The notes beneath the pieces were generated by a model, which saw nothing but the letters and a program-made list of their open reading frames with translations, was not told the DNA's origin and did no database searches. A stretch of DNA of 64,000 nucleotides from Luidia sarsii (taxonomy: Eukaryota; Echinodermata; Asteroidea; Paxillosida; Luidiidae). The stretch is taken from assembly GCA_949987565.1 (NCBI GenBank), contig OX465113.1, forward strand, positions 8,364,270 through 8,428,269. The letters run 5' to 3'. A program made the translations under genes and the position numbers. The stretch's first letter is position 1; each line of letters opens with the position of its first letter. Below, piece after piece: positions 1-11,025 of this stretch.

Positions 1-730
1 ATTTGGACATCAGGAAGAGCACACACTGACACACTAGGCTTAGCACACAGCCACACAAAGTTCAAAACAATGCATTATCTCAGACTCACAGATCACTCTT
101 AAAAGAGAACAATGTTTGGCACATGAAGCGTACATGTACTGTAGGCAAAGAAAGGATTGAAATTCAATGTCCCAGTAAGGAATGTCATAAATACTTTCTG
201 GTTGATCAGTGAAATGACACTTTTAGTCAACAAGTTAGTCAGACAAGACAAGACAAGACAAGAATAATAAATGAGGAAAAATGATGTGAGGATGGTGGTA
301 GTTTATGAATGAAAGTTAAACTTGATTATACAGGATTATAGGATTATGAATTTATGATATATGATGATACACGAATACCGGTAAGTTGATTAAATTACAG
401 TAGAATTTAGATATCATGAAAGATAATACTGGAGTGTCTGGTTGAAGACAAAGATTCGTCCATAATGGAATACATTTCAATTCAGGACCTGCACTTTTAC
501 ATTTCTTGAGTAGCAGGCCTGGTTACCGGACAACTTTTTTTTGCGGGCAAATCTTTTGATGGTCCAAAATTTTGATTTCAAGCTGTTTTGCTATAATTCC
601 AAGCGTGATTCTGAAAAATGGTCAGTATATTTGTAAATTGATATCAATCAAAGTGTAGCCACATTGCCCACATTACAATGATTGTTATTATATTAACAAG
701 GAGGTTTTTAAAATGGAAAGTCAACCTTAC
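1..730. other. DEPDC1 intron, no gene seen
   Basis: AT-rich sequence downstream of the last DEPDC1 exon in the window. Its first bases on the minus strand are a GTAAGG donor (725-730). A short AAGAC tandem run lies near 243-262. I find no match to the next expected exon (the conserved segment after the long serine-rich exon), so the gene continues to the left of the window. Confidence 0.6.
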
Positions 731-3700
731 TTTCTGTGCTGTTGATTCTTTTCAGGGAGCCAGTCTCCTCCAAGGTCTGGACCCCGATCGACCTAACGTC
801 CCCTGAGCTGACACCGTCATGCAGCCTGCCCTCAACCTGACCACTAGACTCAGGGCTTGTGTGGCTGGCACTGCTTCCCCGGGAACTGTTGATGTCCGAG
901 ATAGACACGGTAGCACGCAGAGGCCGAGGATAGGACGGACTGATTTTCCTCTGCTGGCCATTTGACGGGGTGGTTCCGTGAGAAGGGCCCTGTGGCTTTG
1001 CAGCTTGTAGATTGGGAGTTGAACCTCTGAGCTGGTATCCAAGCGAGACTGCCCGGGAGTGCCTCTGAGCGTCTCCGTCCCCACCCAGGCTCTTCTTCTT
1101 AAAGATCCGACTGATGAGCTCACTGGCCGAGCCAAATCGTTTAGAGACAAACAGATTGGGTGCAGCTGAGTCCCTGGCACGGCAGTCCTCTGGTGATGGG
1201 TCAGCGGCTTTGCCGAGATCATTCATGGATCCAAAGCCTCGTGGGTTGCTGACAGGAGGAGCTGAGCACTGCATCGGGAATCCGTAATTGGTATCTTTGA
1301 AGTTGGTAAGTGACTGGTCATCTCTGGTCTGGAAACCTGATGGTGGTCTATGAGAGGCAACTCCAGGAGCACTGCGTCTCTCATTCAAGATGATCTCGGA
1401 TGTGAACTTCCTCGAGCCATTGGTCAAGCCAGGGACTTGTTGAGGCCGATTGTCTTGGGTGTGGAGGTTCGACTTAGAAGAGGCCTTTGTGTCATGTTGC
1501 TGGATTGGTGCCGATTCTGGTCTCTGTCTGGCATGAGACCGATGACGACTCATCTCACAGAGCTCCTCAGGTGGGGCCTGGTCTTTGAGCCACTCCCGAC
1601 AATGTCTGCTAGACTCTGGCCTGGGTTGGCTCCTTGTAGGTCTGTCCTTAGACAAGGCCTGATGTCCTGTGGTGGGCTCTGATACACAGCGTCTCATCCC
1701 TTGGAGCTGGGTGTGTGGACGTCTGCTGTCCCCCACCAAGGGCTGGTGTTGGCATCCCTCCCACTCCACTCTGACATGGCCAGTGTTCATCACACTGTGG
1801 GATCGCTGAAGCCCCTTCTCAGCCAGCTGAGGACCAGTCACACCCCAGCCCCGATCACCAGCTGCAGATCCAGGACTTGGGCCATTCTCAGTCTGTGCTT
1901 TCGGCTGAGATGTGACACAGCCTGGGGGTATTCCTCTCACATCACCAATCCACCTCCGCCCATCCATCACCCTCAATCTCCTGGACACCACTTCTTGGGG
2001 ACAATGATTCATGCCGGCAACATTCCCCCCTCCAGCCTGCCTGTGAGGCCCTCCAGCCAGCTCAGGTGAGCAGCCAAACACACCAGCTGAGGTCATATTC
2101 AGCATCAGGTTTTCCACAGACTGGAATGAGGCAAGCCCAGGTACAGTCTCTGGAGGCAGACTGGACATTGAATCCATGCCTGGGTACAGACCCCTGTCCC
2201 TGCGCTCAGCAGTTACTGTTAATAGTAGATGAGATGAAGAAGGGAGTTAGCGTTAAAGGTCAATAAAGCATGAAGGGAGGTTGTTGAGAGGTTAGTGAAA
2301 GAAGTTCAAAGAACAGAATCAGAAACATAAATTAGTTTAAAAGACTGAACCGAAAACATCAAAGAAAGAAATGATGAAAAATTACCACTGTGAATTTTGA
2401 AACAAGCTTCGTATGATGCATCTCACAGGATGCAAAGTACTGTGCTCATTTCAGCAGGAAAACTGTTAAACTGCAGTTAATGATGAATGTATGAATGATA
2501 TCTAATTGATTACAAGGTCACACGAATATAGCAGAACTCAGAAATCATTATCAAAAGGGCAGTCCATGAAGAACACTACAAGTCTTCACGGAGTGAAAGA
2601 GTAAAATTAATATTGATGACAGTTAATTTAAACAAAAGATGATTACTTACCAAAGGACTCAATGACAAGATTGTAGAGATGGTAGGTCAGCAGGGGTTGG
2701 GATAGGTTCAGGAAATAATTGCTGACTGTCTTGAAGACGTCTCTCTCAAAGCCAGGATAGTTGGGTAGATCTGATTCAGGGCCATTGGGCCCTGGGATAT
2801 TGGAAAGGAAAGTGTACTTTAGTGGTTCGGCAAAAGGAAGTCTCAGAGCAATAGAAAGTAATTTTTTTTAGACTCAAAACAGGATATACTGAAGAGTTGA
2901 AAAAATACAGTCAGCTCAGGCAGGATATGTCCCCTTGACTTCTGTGTTCTGGTGTAGACTACCAATCTGGTTGAGGTCAAAGTAATATGCTAGATTCAAA
3001 TCAATATAGTGTGACAAGCACAGGGATTTGCCAAACCCGCCCAGGAGCAGGGTAAAGCGCGCTAGGTCCAGGGTTATACATATTTCCCATAGAAATAGAA
3101 ACAAGTGTGATTCTGAGGTGGATTATTTCCAGGCCACCAAAAAGGTCCATCTGATGAACATTTTGCTGTATTGGCCTGGTTGGCCAGCCAGGGCAAAAAG
3201 TTTGAGGGTAGTCCTTGCATACAGGAGGTTGTAGATGGGTTAAAGGTGTTATACATCAAACTCCAAGGCCTGGAGCCTTGCTACAGTGCTGCTAGTAGAT
3301 TAGATTCCATGATTGAAGTCCACGTACAATTGGCCAGGCATTTCATGGCAGACAGCACCCAGTGAGGTAGATCATCCTGGTCCTTGGAGACAAGCACCAC
3401 ACCATTACGGCTAATGTGGGTGCTATTGTGAAGGATGTGCCTGCCACTGACTAGGTCTGTGTCCAACAGGTCATCCAAGGTGGTCAGCCACAGCAGCCGC
3501 TGTAATCTGCAGCAACGAGAAAACAATGACCACACAATATGCTGAATATTCATAAGGAACATTGCTGCATATTCATGGAGGTGGCAATTTGTAGCATAGC
3601 AAATTTTCATCTCCTCCATCTGTAAACGTCTTGATCATTAACCATTCAACTATATTAAACAAGTGTCCAAACATCAATAGGCCTAAGCGTGCTTCAAAAT

Positions 3701-6700
3701 TGAGACATTCAACCGTCATCCCTTCATTTTCACTCAAACTACGACGGCCGATGGTTCAATTCCAAAGTGCCTTTGAAATCATTGCCTAAGATCAAAACAG
3801 GCCCTTGTACTTTCCACTAATTTGCATACTCAACTTCAAGGTCATTTTAACCACTTCATGCCAGGTCATTCATATTCAGACTCAGAGTGTCACTGGTGTT
3901 GCTGTGCACTGGGCCCTCTGTAACCACTACATGTATTGTCCACATTTTAAAGAAAGACCTTTTTCAGCCTACCAATAAAGCAATATGTAGCATGACATAA
4001 CAGGACAGTTAACACAAGAATTGTCAGATTAGCGGCAACAATTGCACTATTGTGGGACCTTTACTGTGGTTGATTGAGGGATAGCACGCTGCCATGGAAG
4101 ACAGCGCATTGGCCCATAGCTCAATGGTCGATGGACAGGCAGTGACAATCCACCCGCTGCCTTCACCACAAATTGTAAGCTCAGTTCGGGATGTCCACCT
4201 GAAAGATTTGTCTGCCTGGAGCAGAGGCTAGTCTGTGGTCAAAGGCCATCTGCACAGGGGCTACTCAGACACACAGTCGACTGCATATGGCGTATACCTG
4301 TTGAGAGTGGCCTGTTTCCAGGCCTCTTCCCGCTGTGCCGATGTCAGGGGTTTGTGGACAGGACGACAAGCCACCGGTCTCTTGTCAGCTGGCTGACCCT
4401 GTGACCCCTGACCTCTCTCCCTGTCTGCATCCTGAATACTGAAGGCCGGGTTGTCATAGGACAGCGTCCGGCTGATAATGGGCTCTGAGTTGATTGTCTT
4501 CAAAGGTGTGCGTGGAGCACTTCGCAGGTTGGATCGACTGCTAAAGGCAGAGCGGAGCTTTTTAATCGGTGAGACGTGTACAAACCTGTGAGACGAAAAC
4601 ATTGGCAGAATCCCAAGCCATTCGTCAACCCTTTCCTTTTATAGAGATTAGAGAAGTACGTACTACAACAACTATGTACCGATGATCAAAAAGAGGTTAG
4701 TATATTTGTTTGTGTAATGAACCAAATCCAAAACGTACACATATAAAATGCATCTGTCCAAATATAAGACTTAATAAATGCTATTACGGTTGCACTGTAC
4801 AGTTTATTTGGCCTACAGTGTACATTGCCATTTACCTGTAACAATTCAATATTTGAAAGTACATGTATGAGTATGTGCACAACAATTTGTAAATTATATA
4901 GTGACCATAATGACCATATATTATTTATGCATTCTGCTAGAAACCTTCCAGCAAACATTTACCCAATTCAATTGTTTACACAAGAACAAACTGGCTTGAT
5001 TCATTGCCACTCCAAGGTCCTCCTAATATTTCTTTTTCTTGAGAATGTTCCTTGGCTAGTTGCCTAGGACACATACTAATCAGAGACCTTCATCTTGAGC
5101 CCATCAATTTCAGATATTTTGAAGAGGCAGTGCAAACGAGCATAGAACTTAGAAGCTGTGGCAGTCAATGCATATGTGGAGAGATGTCAGTTGCACTCAG
5201 ACTGGATATTTTGTTACTCGAATGCAAGTCTGTCTAAAAGTGGCCACTGGCCAGAGGATTCTGCAGTAGGTTACTGACCTGTACAGATCACCATTGTCCT
5301 CAAAGCTTACTGGACTGTCCTTGCTGGAACCTTTGACATTCTGAATGACCTTACTCTGAAGGAACTTCTCCAGCAGGGAGACTGTCTGGGTCCTGGTGAC
5401 CCAAGGCCCAAACCTGTCACATCCCTGCAGGTATCCATGGAGCCAGTCTACGGCCTCGGCTGAGGTGAAGCAGTTGTCATAGTGACGGCCACGCAATCCT
5501 TTGCGATGGCGCTTCAAGGGCATTCCAGAGCGGAATTCCTGGATGATTTGATTCCACTGTTTAGATAAAAAAAATAAGACTCTTTCAATTATTTGGGAAA
5601 CCCATTCCCCCGAATTACTTTAAATAATACTGAATATTTATGTAAAAATCAAACAGGGGTTGTTACTTAACTTTGAGTAGTACTTAGGGGGCCTAGCATG
5701 CTCAGTACCACCAAAACTCCGAAGACACCCGTGAAACCGTCCCACGCACCCATCTTTGGATTAGGTGAGACTCACCGATTTCAATTCTGGTAATTTGTTT
5801 TACTCATGTTCGGGGAAAAAGGAGAAATTTCCCTCAGGTGATCGAGAAGATTCTCTCCCGTCCGACGAGCCATCTTTGATTTTGAAGTGCTGCACACGCA
5901 ACCGCTATACGCAACCCGATGACGTTTTGACAGGTCCATGTGCGCAATGGGTCTGTGTGAGTGTGTGCACGCGCACGCGTTGACTCCTATGTCGTGTTGG
6001 CTACTACTGGTGAGCGCAAAACGTCATTGATTTGCGTGTATACCGTTTCAATTTGAAACCAAAGATGGCCACTGCATTTAGGCTCAAACAAATTACCAGA
6101 ATTGAAAATCGGAATCCAAAGATGGGTGCGTGGGACGATTTTACGGGTGTTTTCGGGGTAAAATCTGGGGGTTTCGGTCAGGCGTAGTCCTAAAAAATTT
6201 GTTAAAAAGGGCGATTGTAAATGTAAGGGTCCAAGTTACTCGGAATACATAAACCGTTTCAATTTGAAATAAAGAATGGCCACCTTTTGGCTCGTCGGAC
6301 GGGAGAGAATATTCTCGATCACCTGAGGCTGAGGGGAAATTTCTCCCCTTTCCCCCAAACAGTTTCACGGGTGTTTTCGGGGGGAAATCTGGGGGTTTCG
6401 GTCGGGTATAGTGAGTCGAGCACATCAACCATCGTTACTTGCTTGTGTTTCCCTGCTGACAATCTTGGACCTTACTATCGTCTAGTCCGAGTAACTTGGA
6501 CCTGACAATTCACCCTTCTTTTTATCAAATTTTAAAATTTTGAGTTTCGGGTGACTGTAGGGTCCAAGCCGATCAGTGTCCTAAAGCTGATTATCTGTAC
6601 AAACCGCCAAAAAACATTTCGACCGAAAAACTACCCGACACAAACCCCCAGATTTACCGCCGAAAACACCCGCATCACCGTCCTACGTGCCCATTTTTGG

Positions 6701-9700
6701 ATTCAGTGAGAATTAAGGATTCTAATACTGGTCATTTGCTTTACTCACGTTTTGGAAAAAAGGGAAAAAATACCCTCAGTTGATCGAGAAGGTGTTTCGC
6801 CCGTGCAACAGCCAAGACAAGGCGGCCATCTTTTTTTTCTTTCTAAAAATAGCATTCTGACAGTTCCGTGTGCGCAGTGGGTCTGCAACCGTTGAGCCCA
6901 CGACTGTTTCATGAATGTATCGTTGCATGCTTTGCGCCGTTCATGAAACAGTCGTGGGCTCAACGGTTGCAGACCCACTGCGCACACGGAACTGTCAGAA
7001 TGCTATTTTTAGAAGAAAAAAAAGATGGCCGCCTTGTTTTGGCTGTCGCACGGGCAAAACACCTTCTCGATCAACTGAGGGTATTTTTTCCCTTTTTTCC
7101 AAAACGTGATTCTCACTGAATCAAAAAATGGGCACGTAGGACGGTGATACGGGTGTTTTCGGCGGTAAATCTGGGGGTTTGTGTTGGGTAGTTTTTCAGT
7201 CAAAATGTTTTTTGGCGGTTTGTACAGATAATCAGCTTTAGGACACTGATCGGCTTGGACCCTACAGTCACCCGAAACTCAAAATTTCAAAATTCGATAA
7301 AAAAAGGGTGACTTGTCGGGTCCAAGCTACTCGGACAAACTATCGTCCAAGTGTCCAACCCCTAAAAAAAAGGGCGATTATGTAAGGGTCCAAGTTACTC
7401 AGACTAGAAAAGTGGTAAACATTATCATTAAACACTAACGTATATTAAGTAAAACGCAGTGGCTATTGTTACGGCAGCCGTAACGCAACTTTTCTATAGT
7501 TACGGCACTGCAACTGCGCAAGCGCGAGCCAGATCGAACGTGTACACTGACTGTACTTTGGAAGCGCGATGTTAGTTGGCGACGCTGCCGTCCGGCCGTC
7601 GTGCTTGATCTGGATTTGTTGCATTTGCACGATACATTCATCATTATTTGTTGCCACTGTTTGATTAAAGAAAATTACAACGTTGATAGTGGTCTTTTAA
7701 ACCTCCCTAAAATCGAATGACTTCTCGTATTTTCTGCCGGCCACATGCACGCGCGCCAAGTTGACATCGTAGTACCATGGAGGTAGGAAGAGACTCCTCC
7801 ATGGTAGTACGGTGCATCGCTGACGACTTTGTTAGGGACCCGTTTTTTTACCGATCTCGGCGCTCGAGAGCTTCTTATAAATTATACATGATTGACTAAA
7901 AGACACCTTTTTGCATTCCGATATTGACAGGGATATTGCTTCAAGACAAGCAAATTATGTGCCTACAACCAGATAATTTGCCATGTTTCTTGTGCCTGTA
8001 CTGAGCTTGAGGCGGCGCTGTCTGTGCATGTGGGGTTTATTCCCCATACCCATGCAACAAAATCTGAAATGTCCTCGCGCTTGCGCAGTTGCAGTGCCGT
8101 AACTATAGAAAATGGAAGTTGCGTTACGGCTGCCGTAACAATAGCCTGTGCAGCGTAAGTAAAAGTAAACTAAAAAAAAAAGTAAAACGACTAAAACAGG
8201 GCCCACATCGTCGGTCCCCTCAGATGAGTACTGTACTGGGTGAGGGTTCAACTAGTCTAGTCTAGTCCGAGTAACTAGGAGTAGGACCCTTACAGTCGCT
8301 AGTCCAAGTAACTAGAAGTAGGACCCTTACATAGTTACAATCGCCATTTTTTTTATTTTGAGGGAGTTGCCCGACGAATTCGAGTCAACTCGTTCCCATG
8401 CAAACTCGTGCCCAACCAACTCGTACCCGCGCCAACTCGTACCCGCGCCAGCTCGTACCTGCACCAACTCGTGCTCGTGATTAAGTTTGCTATTACTATT
8501 AGAATTAATAAATTATTTTTAAGTCAAACAATTAAAAATGACTGGGAACGCTTTTAACATTTTTTTTTAAAATGGCAAAGAAAACTTTGACTGAACCGGG
8601 ACTCGACCCCGAGACCTCTTGATTACCGTACCAGCGCTCTACCATCTGAGCTATCCAGCCCTTTGGATGGTGGCGGTCCCAAAATAGTCAACTATTCTTT
8701 GCCGTGGTGGGGGCGCCAGTCAGAAGTATTTAACCCAGATCTGCCGTTTATCTCCAGGGATCTCGCCCCCGCTTTCATTCGATATGCACAACAATTGTTG
8801 CAAACCTGGCTACAGCAGTCAAAATATATCTTGCAAAATGGTAGAGGCACGTACCGGTACATTTTGTTTAATTGTTTCGCTAAAATTACCACGAAGAAAT
8901 TTTTTTTTCTCATTCACATGTAGTTGCGGTAACCGTAACCCTCATCCTCCCGAAGGTCGGAGACCTGAGGGTTACGGGAACGTATGTACAAGATTATATG
9001 CGAGGTTCTTGTTTTTACCATTTTGGAAACACCACTGTCCCGATCGCCCCCTTTTTCCACCCTTTTGAAAATCGCCACACACAATCTAAGGACATGCACT
9101 TGATCCCAAATGTATACTGAATGTGATCAGATAACTCAAAACATCGTGGGTAAAATACTTTTCCGAAAAACGGGCAGAAACTCACCCAAATACTGTCTGT
9201 AAATGTCCCGTCAACGTCTCCGCCAGGTTCGGAATCCGAACCTGGCGCCTCGACCAATCAGCGCTTAGTCTCGTGACGTATACCCGCACGACGGCTATTT
9301 GCTGTTTCGCAATAACAGTCCACACTCGTGGTGCGCGCGCAGGTCATCGCCCTGTGAAGAGCCGACTGGTACTGTATACAACCATGGATACAACACGTGC
9401 GCTGTACATGTGATTGTACGGTACATGTACATGTACATGTACCGTACATGTGCAAGCATAGTACCAAAGAATACTCATGCACGTGTGTGTGCGTAGCGTA
9501 CGGGTTCATACTGTACATGTACATGTACATGTACATGTACTGTACATGTACATGTACTGTACATGTACATGTACATGTACACTGTACTGTTGTACATGTA
9601 CAGTATAATTATTACGTGTACAGTACATGTACATGTACATGTACGCGTATTATCAAAGAGTATTCTTTGGTACTATGCTTGCACATGTACGGTACATGTA

Positions 9701-10881
9701 CATGTACCGTACAATTACATGTACAGCGCACGTGTTGTATCCATGGTTGTATACAGTACCAGTCGGCTCTTCACAGGGCGATGACCTGCGCGCGCACCAC
9801 GAGTGTGGACTGTTATTGCGAAACAGCAAATAGCCGTCGTGCGGGTATACGTCACGAGACTAAGCGCTGATTGGTCGAGGCGCCAGGTTCGGATTCCGAA
9901 CCTGGCGGAGACGTTGACGGGACATTTACAGACAGTATTTGGGTGAGTTTCTGCCCGTTTTTCGGAAAAGTATTTTACCCACGATGTTTTGAGTTATCTG
10001 ATCACATTCAGTATACATTTGGGATCAAGTGCATGTCCTTAGATTGTGTGTGGCGATTTTCAAAAGGGTGGAAAAAGGGGGCGATCGGGACAGTGGTGTT
10101 TCCAAAATGGTAAAAACAAGAACCTCGCATATAATCTTGTAGTTGTACATACGTTCCCGTAACCCTCAGGTCTCCGACCTTCGGGAGGATGAGGGTTACG
10201 GTTACCGCAACTAATTCACATGCAGAATTTAACATTATTCACAAAGCAGAAATCCATCATTTTCACAAACCAACAACACAGCGATACAAATTACCAACAT
10301 TGGATCCCCTATAATAATAACTGGACACTTCACAAAGGTTTGTTAGAATTCAAGTCAACTCGTTCTCCGTGCATTATTTTATGCGACTACGAGTTGGCGC
10401 GGGTACGAGTTGGTGCGGGCACGAGTTGGTGCGGGCACGAGTTGGCACGGGTACGAGTTGACCAAAATGGGCACGAGTCGGTCAGAGTACGAGTCGGTTT
10501 GGGTACGAGTTGACCTGTTTCCTGCCCGACTCACTCAAAATTTTAAAAAAGTGCGATTTTAAGGTCCAAGTTACTCGTTACTCTACTTTACTTACTTAGA
10601 CTAGTCTAAGTTCTTAATCAAATTATTATACAATTTAAGTCCTGCATGAATCGTCAGTGATTAGGGCGTCAATCAATTATTCAAAAAACAAATGGGCAAA
10701 CTGCATAGCACAATTGGTAAAGGTCAACTGCCCGTGTTGTTCCAAGCCACGAAACGAAGCACAGGACTTTGACTTTGTTTGAGAACGCTAACCACGCTAA
10801 CGGAAAACATCAAGCCACGTTAATTAATCTCACCAATTTCGTTGCCTTAAAGGGCTCTCTGCTGAGGCGAGAGGGTTCCAT
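731..10881 (-). CDS. DEPDC1: DEPDC1-family DEP domain protein, 3' end outside window
   Basis: Exons on the minus strand: 10834-10881 (ATG), 5279-5556, 4298-4585, 3328-3506, 2651-2791 and 731-2215; all junctions are GT-AG and in phase, giving about 806 codons before the window edge. Exon 1 ends FKATKL and exon 2 opens WNQIIQEFRSGMPLKRHRKG, matching the start of the vertebrate DEPDC1 DEP domain (about residues 17-109), a membrane or receptor-targeting fold. Exons 4-5 carry DDLPHWVLSAMKCLAN and YPGFERDVFKTVSNYFLNL, near-identical to the RhoGAP-like middle of DEPDC1. The 1,485-bp last exon is Ser/Pro-rich and corresponds to the exon that is alternatively spliced in human DEPDC1, but it is much longer (495 codons). 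The final conserved C-terminal block is missing from the window. Vertebrate DEPDC1 and DEPDC1B act in mitosis and cell-cycle control. Assignment to A or B paralogue is uncertain; the long exon favours DEPDC1 (A). Confidence 0.9.
3851..4190. mobile_element. TTAA-flanked MITE copy, degraded
   Basis: Starts after TTAA (3847-3850) with CCACTTCATGCC, a variant of the terminal repeat seen at 23482. It also shares the internal block around 'attgtgggacctttactgtgg' with that copy (23690-23710). The right end is not clear. It lies in DEPDC1 intron 3, between the exons at 3328-3506 and 4298-4585. Confidence 0.5.
5690..7410. mobile_element. Nest of related foldback elements in DEPDC1 intron 1
   Basis: Inverted arms at about 5708-5835 and 6060-6165 share CACCCATCTTTGGAT and its complement, with a third partial copy at about 6260-6430. 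Remnants of the terminal motif GGTCCAAGTTACTCGGA occur near 6226 and 7389. Internal text resembles the younger element at 6483-7338, which interrupts this older material. No long open reading frame or transposase is visible, so these are non-autonomous copies. Confidence 0.6.
6483..7338. mobile_element. 856-bp foldback element with 9-bp target duplication
   Basis: The element is a palindrome centred near 6925, with arms of roughly 400 bp. Its ends are TAGTCCGAGTAACTTGGACC and, inverted, TTGTCCGAGTAGCTTGGACC. It is flanked by identical 9-bp sequences ACTATCGTC at 6474-6482 and 7339-7347. A 9-bp duplication with long inverted repeats is typical of Mutator-like (MULE) non-autonomous elements. 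It carries no plausible gene; the reading frames are mirrored arm sequence. Confidence 0.8.
7461..8146. mobile_element. Terminal-inverted-repeat MITE, about 690 bp
   Basis: The left end GGCTATTGTTACGGCAGCCG and about 75 bp inside it reappear inverted at 8075-8146 (minor indel). The ends include the block 'ggcactgcaactgcgcaagcgcga'-like sequence near 7505-7530 and its complement near 8085-8100. I could not define a target-site duplication. No transposase frame is present. Confidence 0.65.
8555..8725 (-). mobile_element. tRNA-derived SINE
   Basis: Read on the minus strand, 8587-8661 contains an A box (TAGCTCAGATGGTAGAGC) and a B box (GGGGTCGAGTCCC), with a nearly foldable cloverleaf including a seven-pair acceptor stem. 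The anticodon stem is imperfect. The same tRNA-like head plus a CTTTGCC...AGTCAACTA tail recurs at least eight times in the window, so this is a SINE family, not a tRNA gene. Confidence 0.75.
8921..10213. mobile_element. 1.29-kb near-perfect palindrome with 9-bp target duplication
   Basis: Arms 8921-9476 and about 9657-10213 are almost exact inverted copies (one 6-bp indel near 9000/10140 seen), separated by about 180 bp of TGTACA-rich spacer. The ends are TAGTTGCGGTAACCG and its complement. Identical 9-bp flanks ATTCACATG lie at 8912-8920 and 10214-10222. This fits a young MULE-type foldback element. An 80-codon frame is present in both arms only because the arms mirror each other; I do not call it a gene. 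Confidence 0.85.
9410..9740. repeat. TGTACA/ACATGT simple repeat at palindrome centre
   Basis: Runs of (ACATGT)n and related CATGTACA words fill the loop and inner arms of the 8921-10213 palindrome. The motif is self-complementary, so the whole centre can extend the hairpin. Several reading frames of MYMYMY or CTCTCT type arise from it and are artefacts. Confidence 0.85.
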
Positions 10882-10987
10882 CTTCACAAATGTGTTGGCA
10901 TGCCAAGAAAACACCATGCACAACTTATTTTGTCTAAGCTTGAGCTGGAAACACGTCAACGGCAACCAGCCATTTTGACGACACGCG

Positions 10988-11025
10988 TTCAAAACCAGCG
11001 CATATGTAACCTCCTCTGTGATTGG
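10988..11025 (-). promoter_or_regulatory. Candidate CDE/CHR element with upstream CCAAT box (DEPDC1 promoter)
   Basis: On the minus strand, CCAAT (11021-11025) is followed 27 bp downstream by GCGC (10998-11001), a 4-bp gap (TGGT) and TTTGAA (10988-10993). CDE, 4-bp spacer, CHR with a CCAAT box upstream is the arrangement of vertebrate G2/M genes bound by DREAM/MuvB and NF-Y. It lies about 107 bp upstream of the DEPDC1 ATG. Motif match only; no evidence of use. Confidence 0.45.

Larger units (their letters stand above)
8260..10599. mobile_element. Composite foldback element with 16-bp subterminal repeats
   Basis: The left end contains TAGTCCGAGTAACT and the right end AGTTACTCG, as in the 6483 family. 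Inverted clusters of a 16-bp motif (CCAACTCGTACCCGCG at about 8383-8480; its complement at about 10350-10516) form the subterminal regions. A possible 9-bp duplication ACTAGTCTA occurs at 8251-8259 and 10600-10608, but the left flank is itself a short tandem repeat, so this is weak. The element has received a SINE (8555-8725) and the palindrome at 8921-10213. Confidence 0.55.

Noticed and set aside
1350..2266. Plus-strand frames of 66-122 codons opposite the long DEPDC1 exon
   Set aside because: Antisense shadows of a GC-rich coding exon whose minus-strand protein is supported by phase and homology.
8587..8661. Possible functional tRNA gene
   Set aside because: Imperfect anticodon stem and the same head-plus-tail unit repeated many times; it is a SINE.
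9015..10113. Identical 80-codon frames in both arms of the palindrome (9015-9257 minus, 9871-10113 plus)
   Set aside because: They are the same DNA read from mirrored arms of a foldback element; no domain, no promoter and no splice context.
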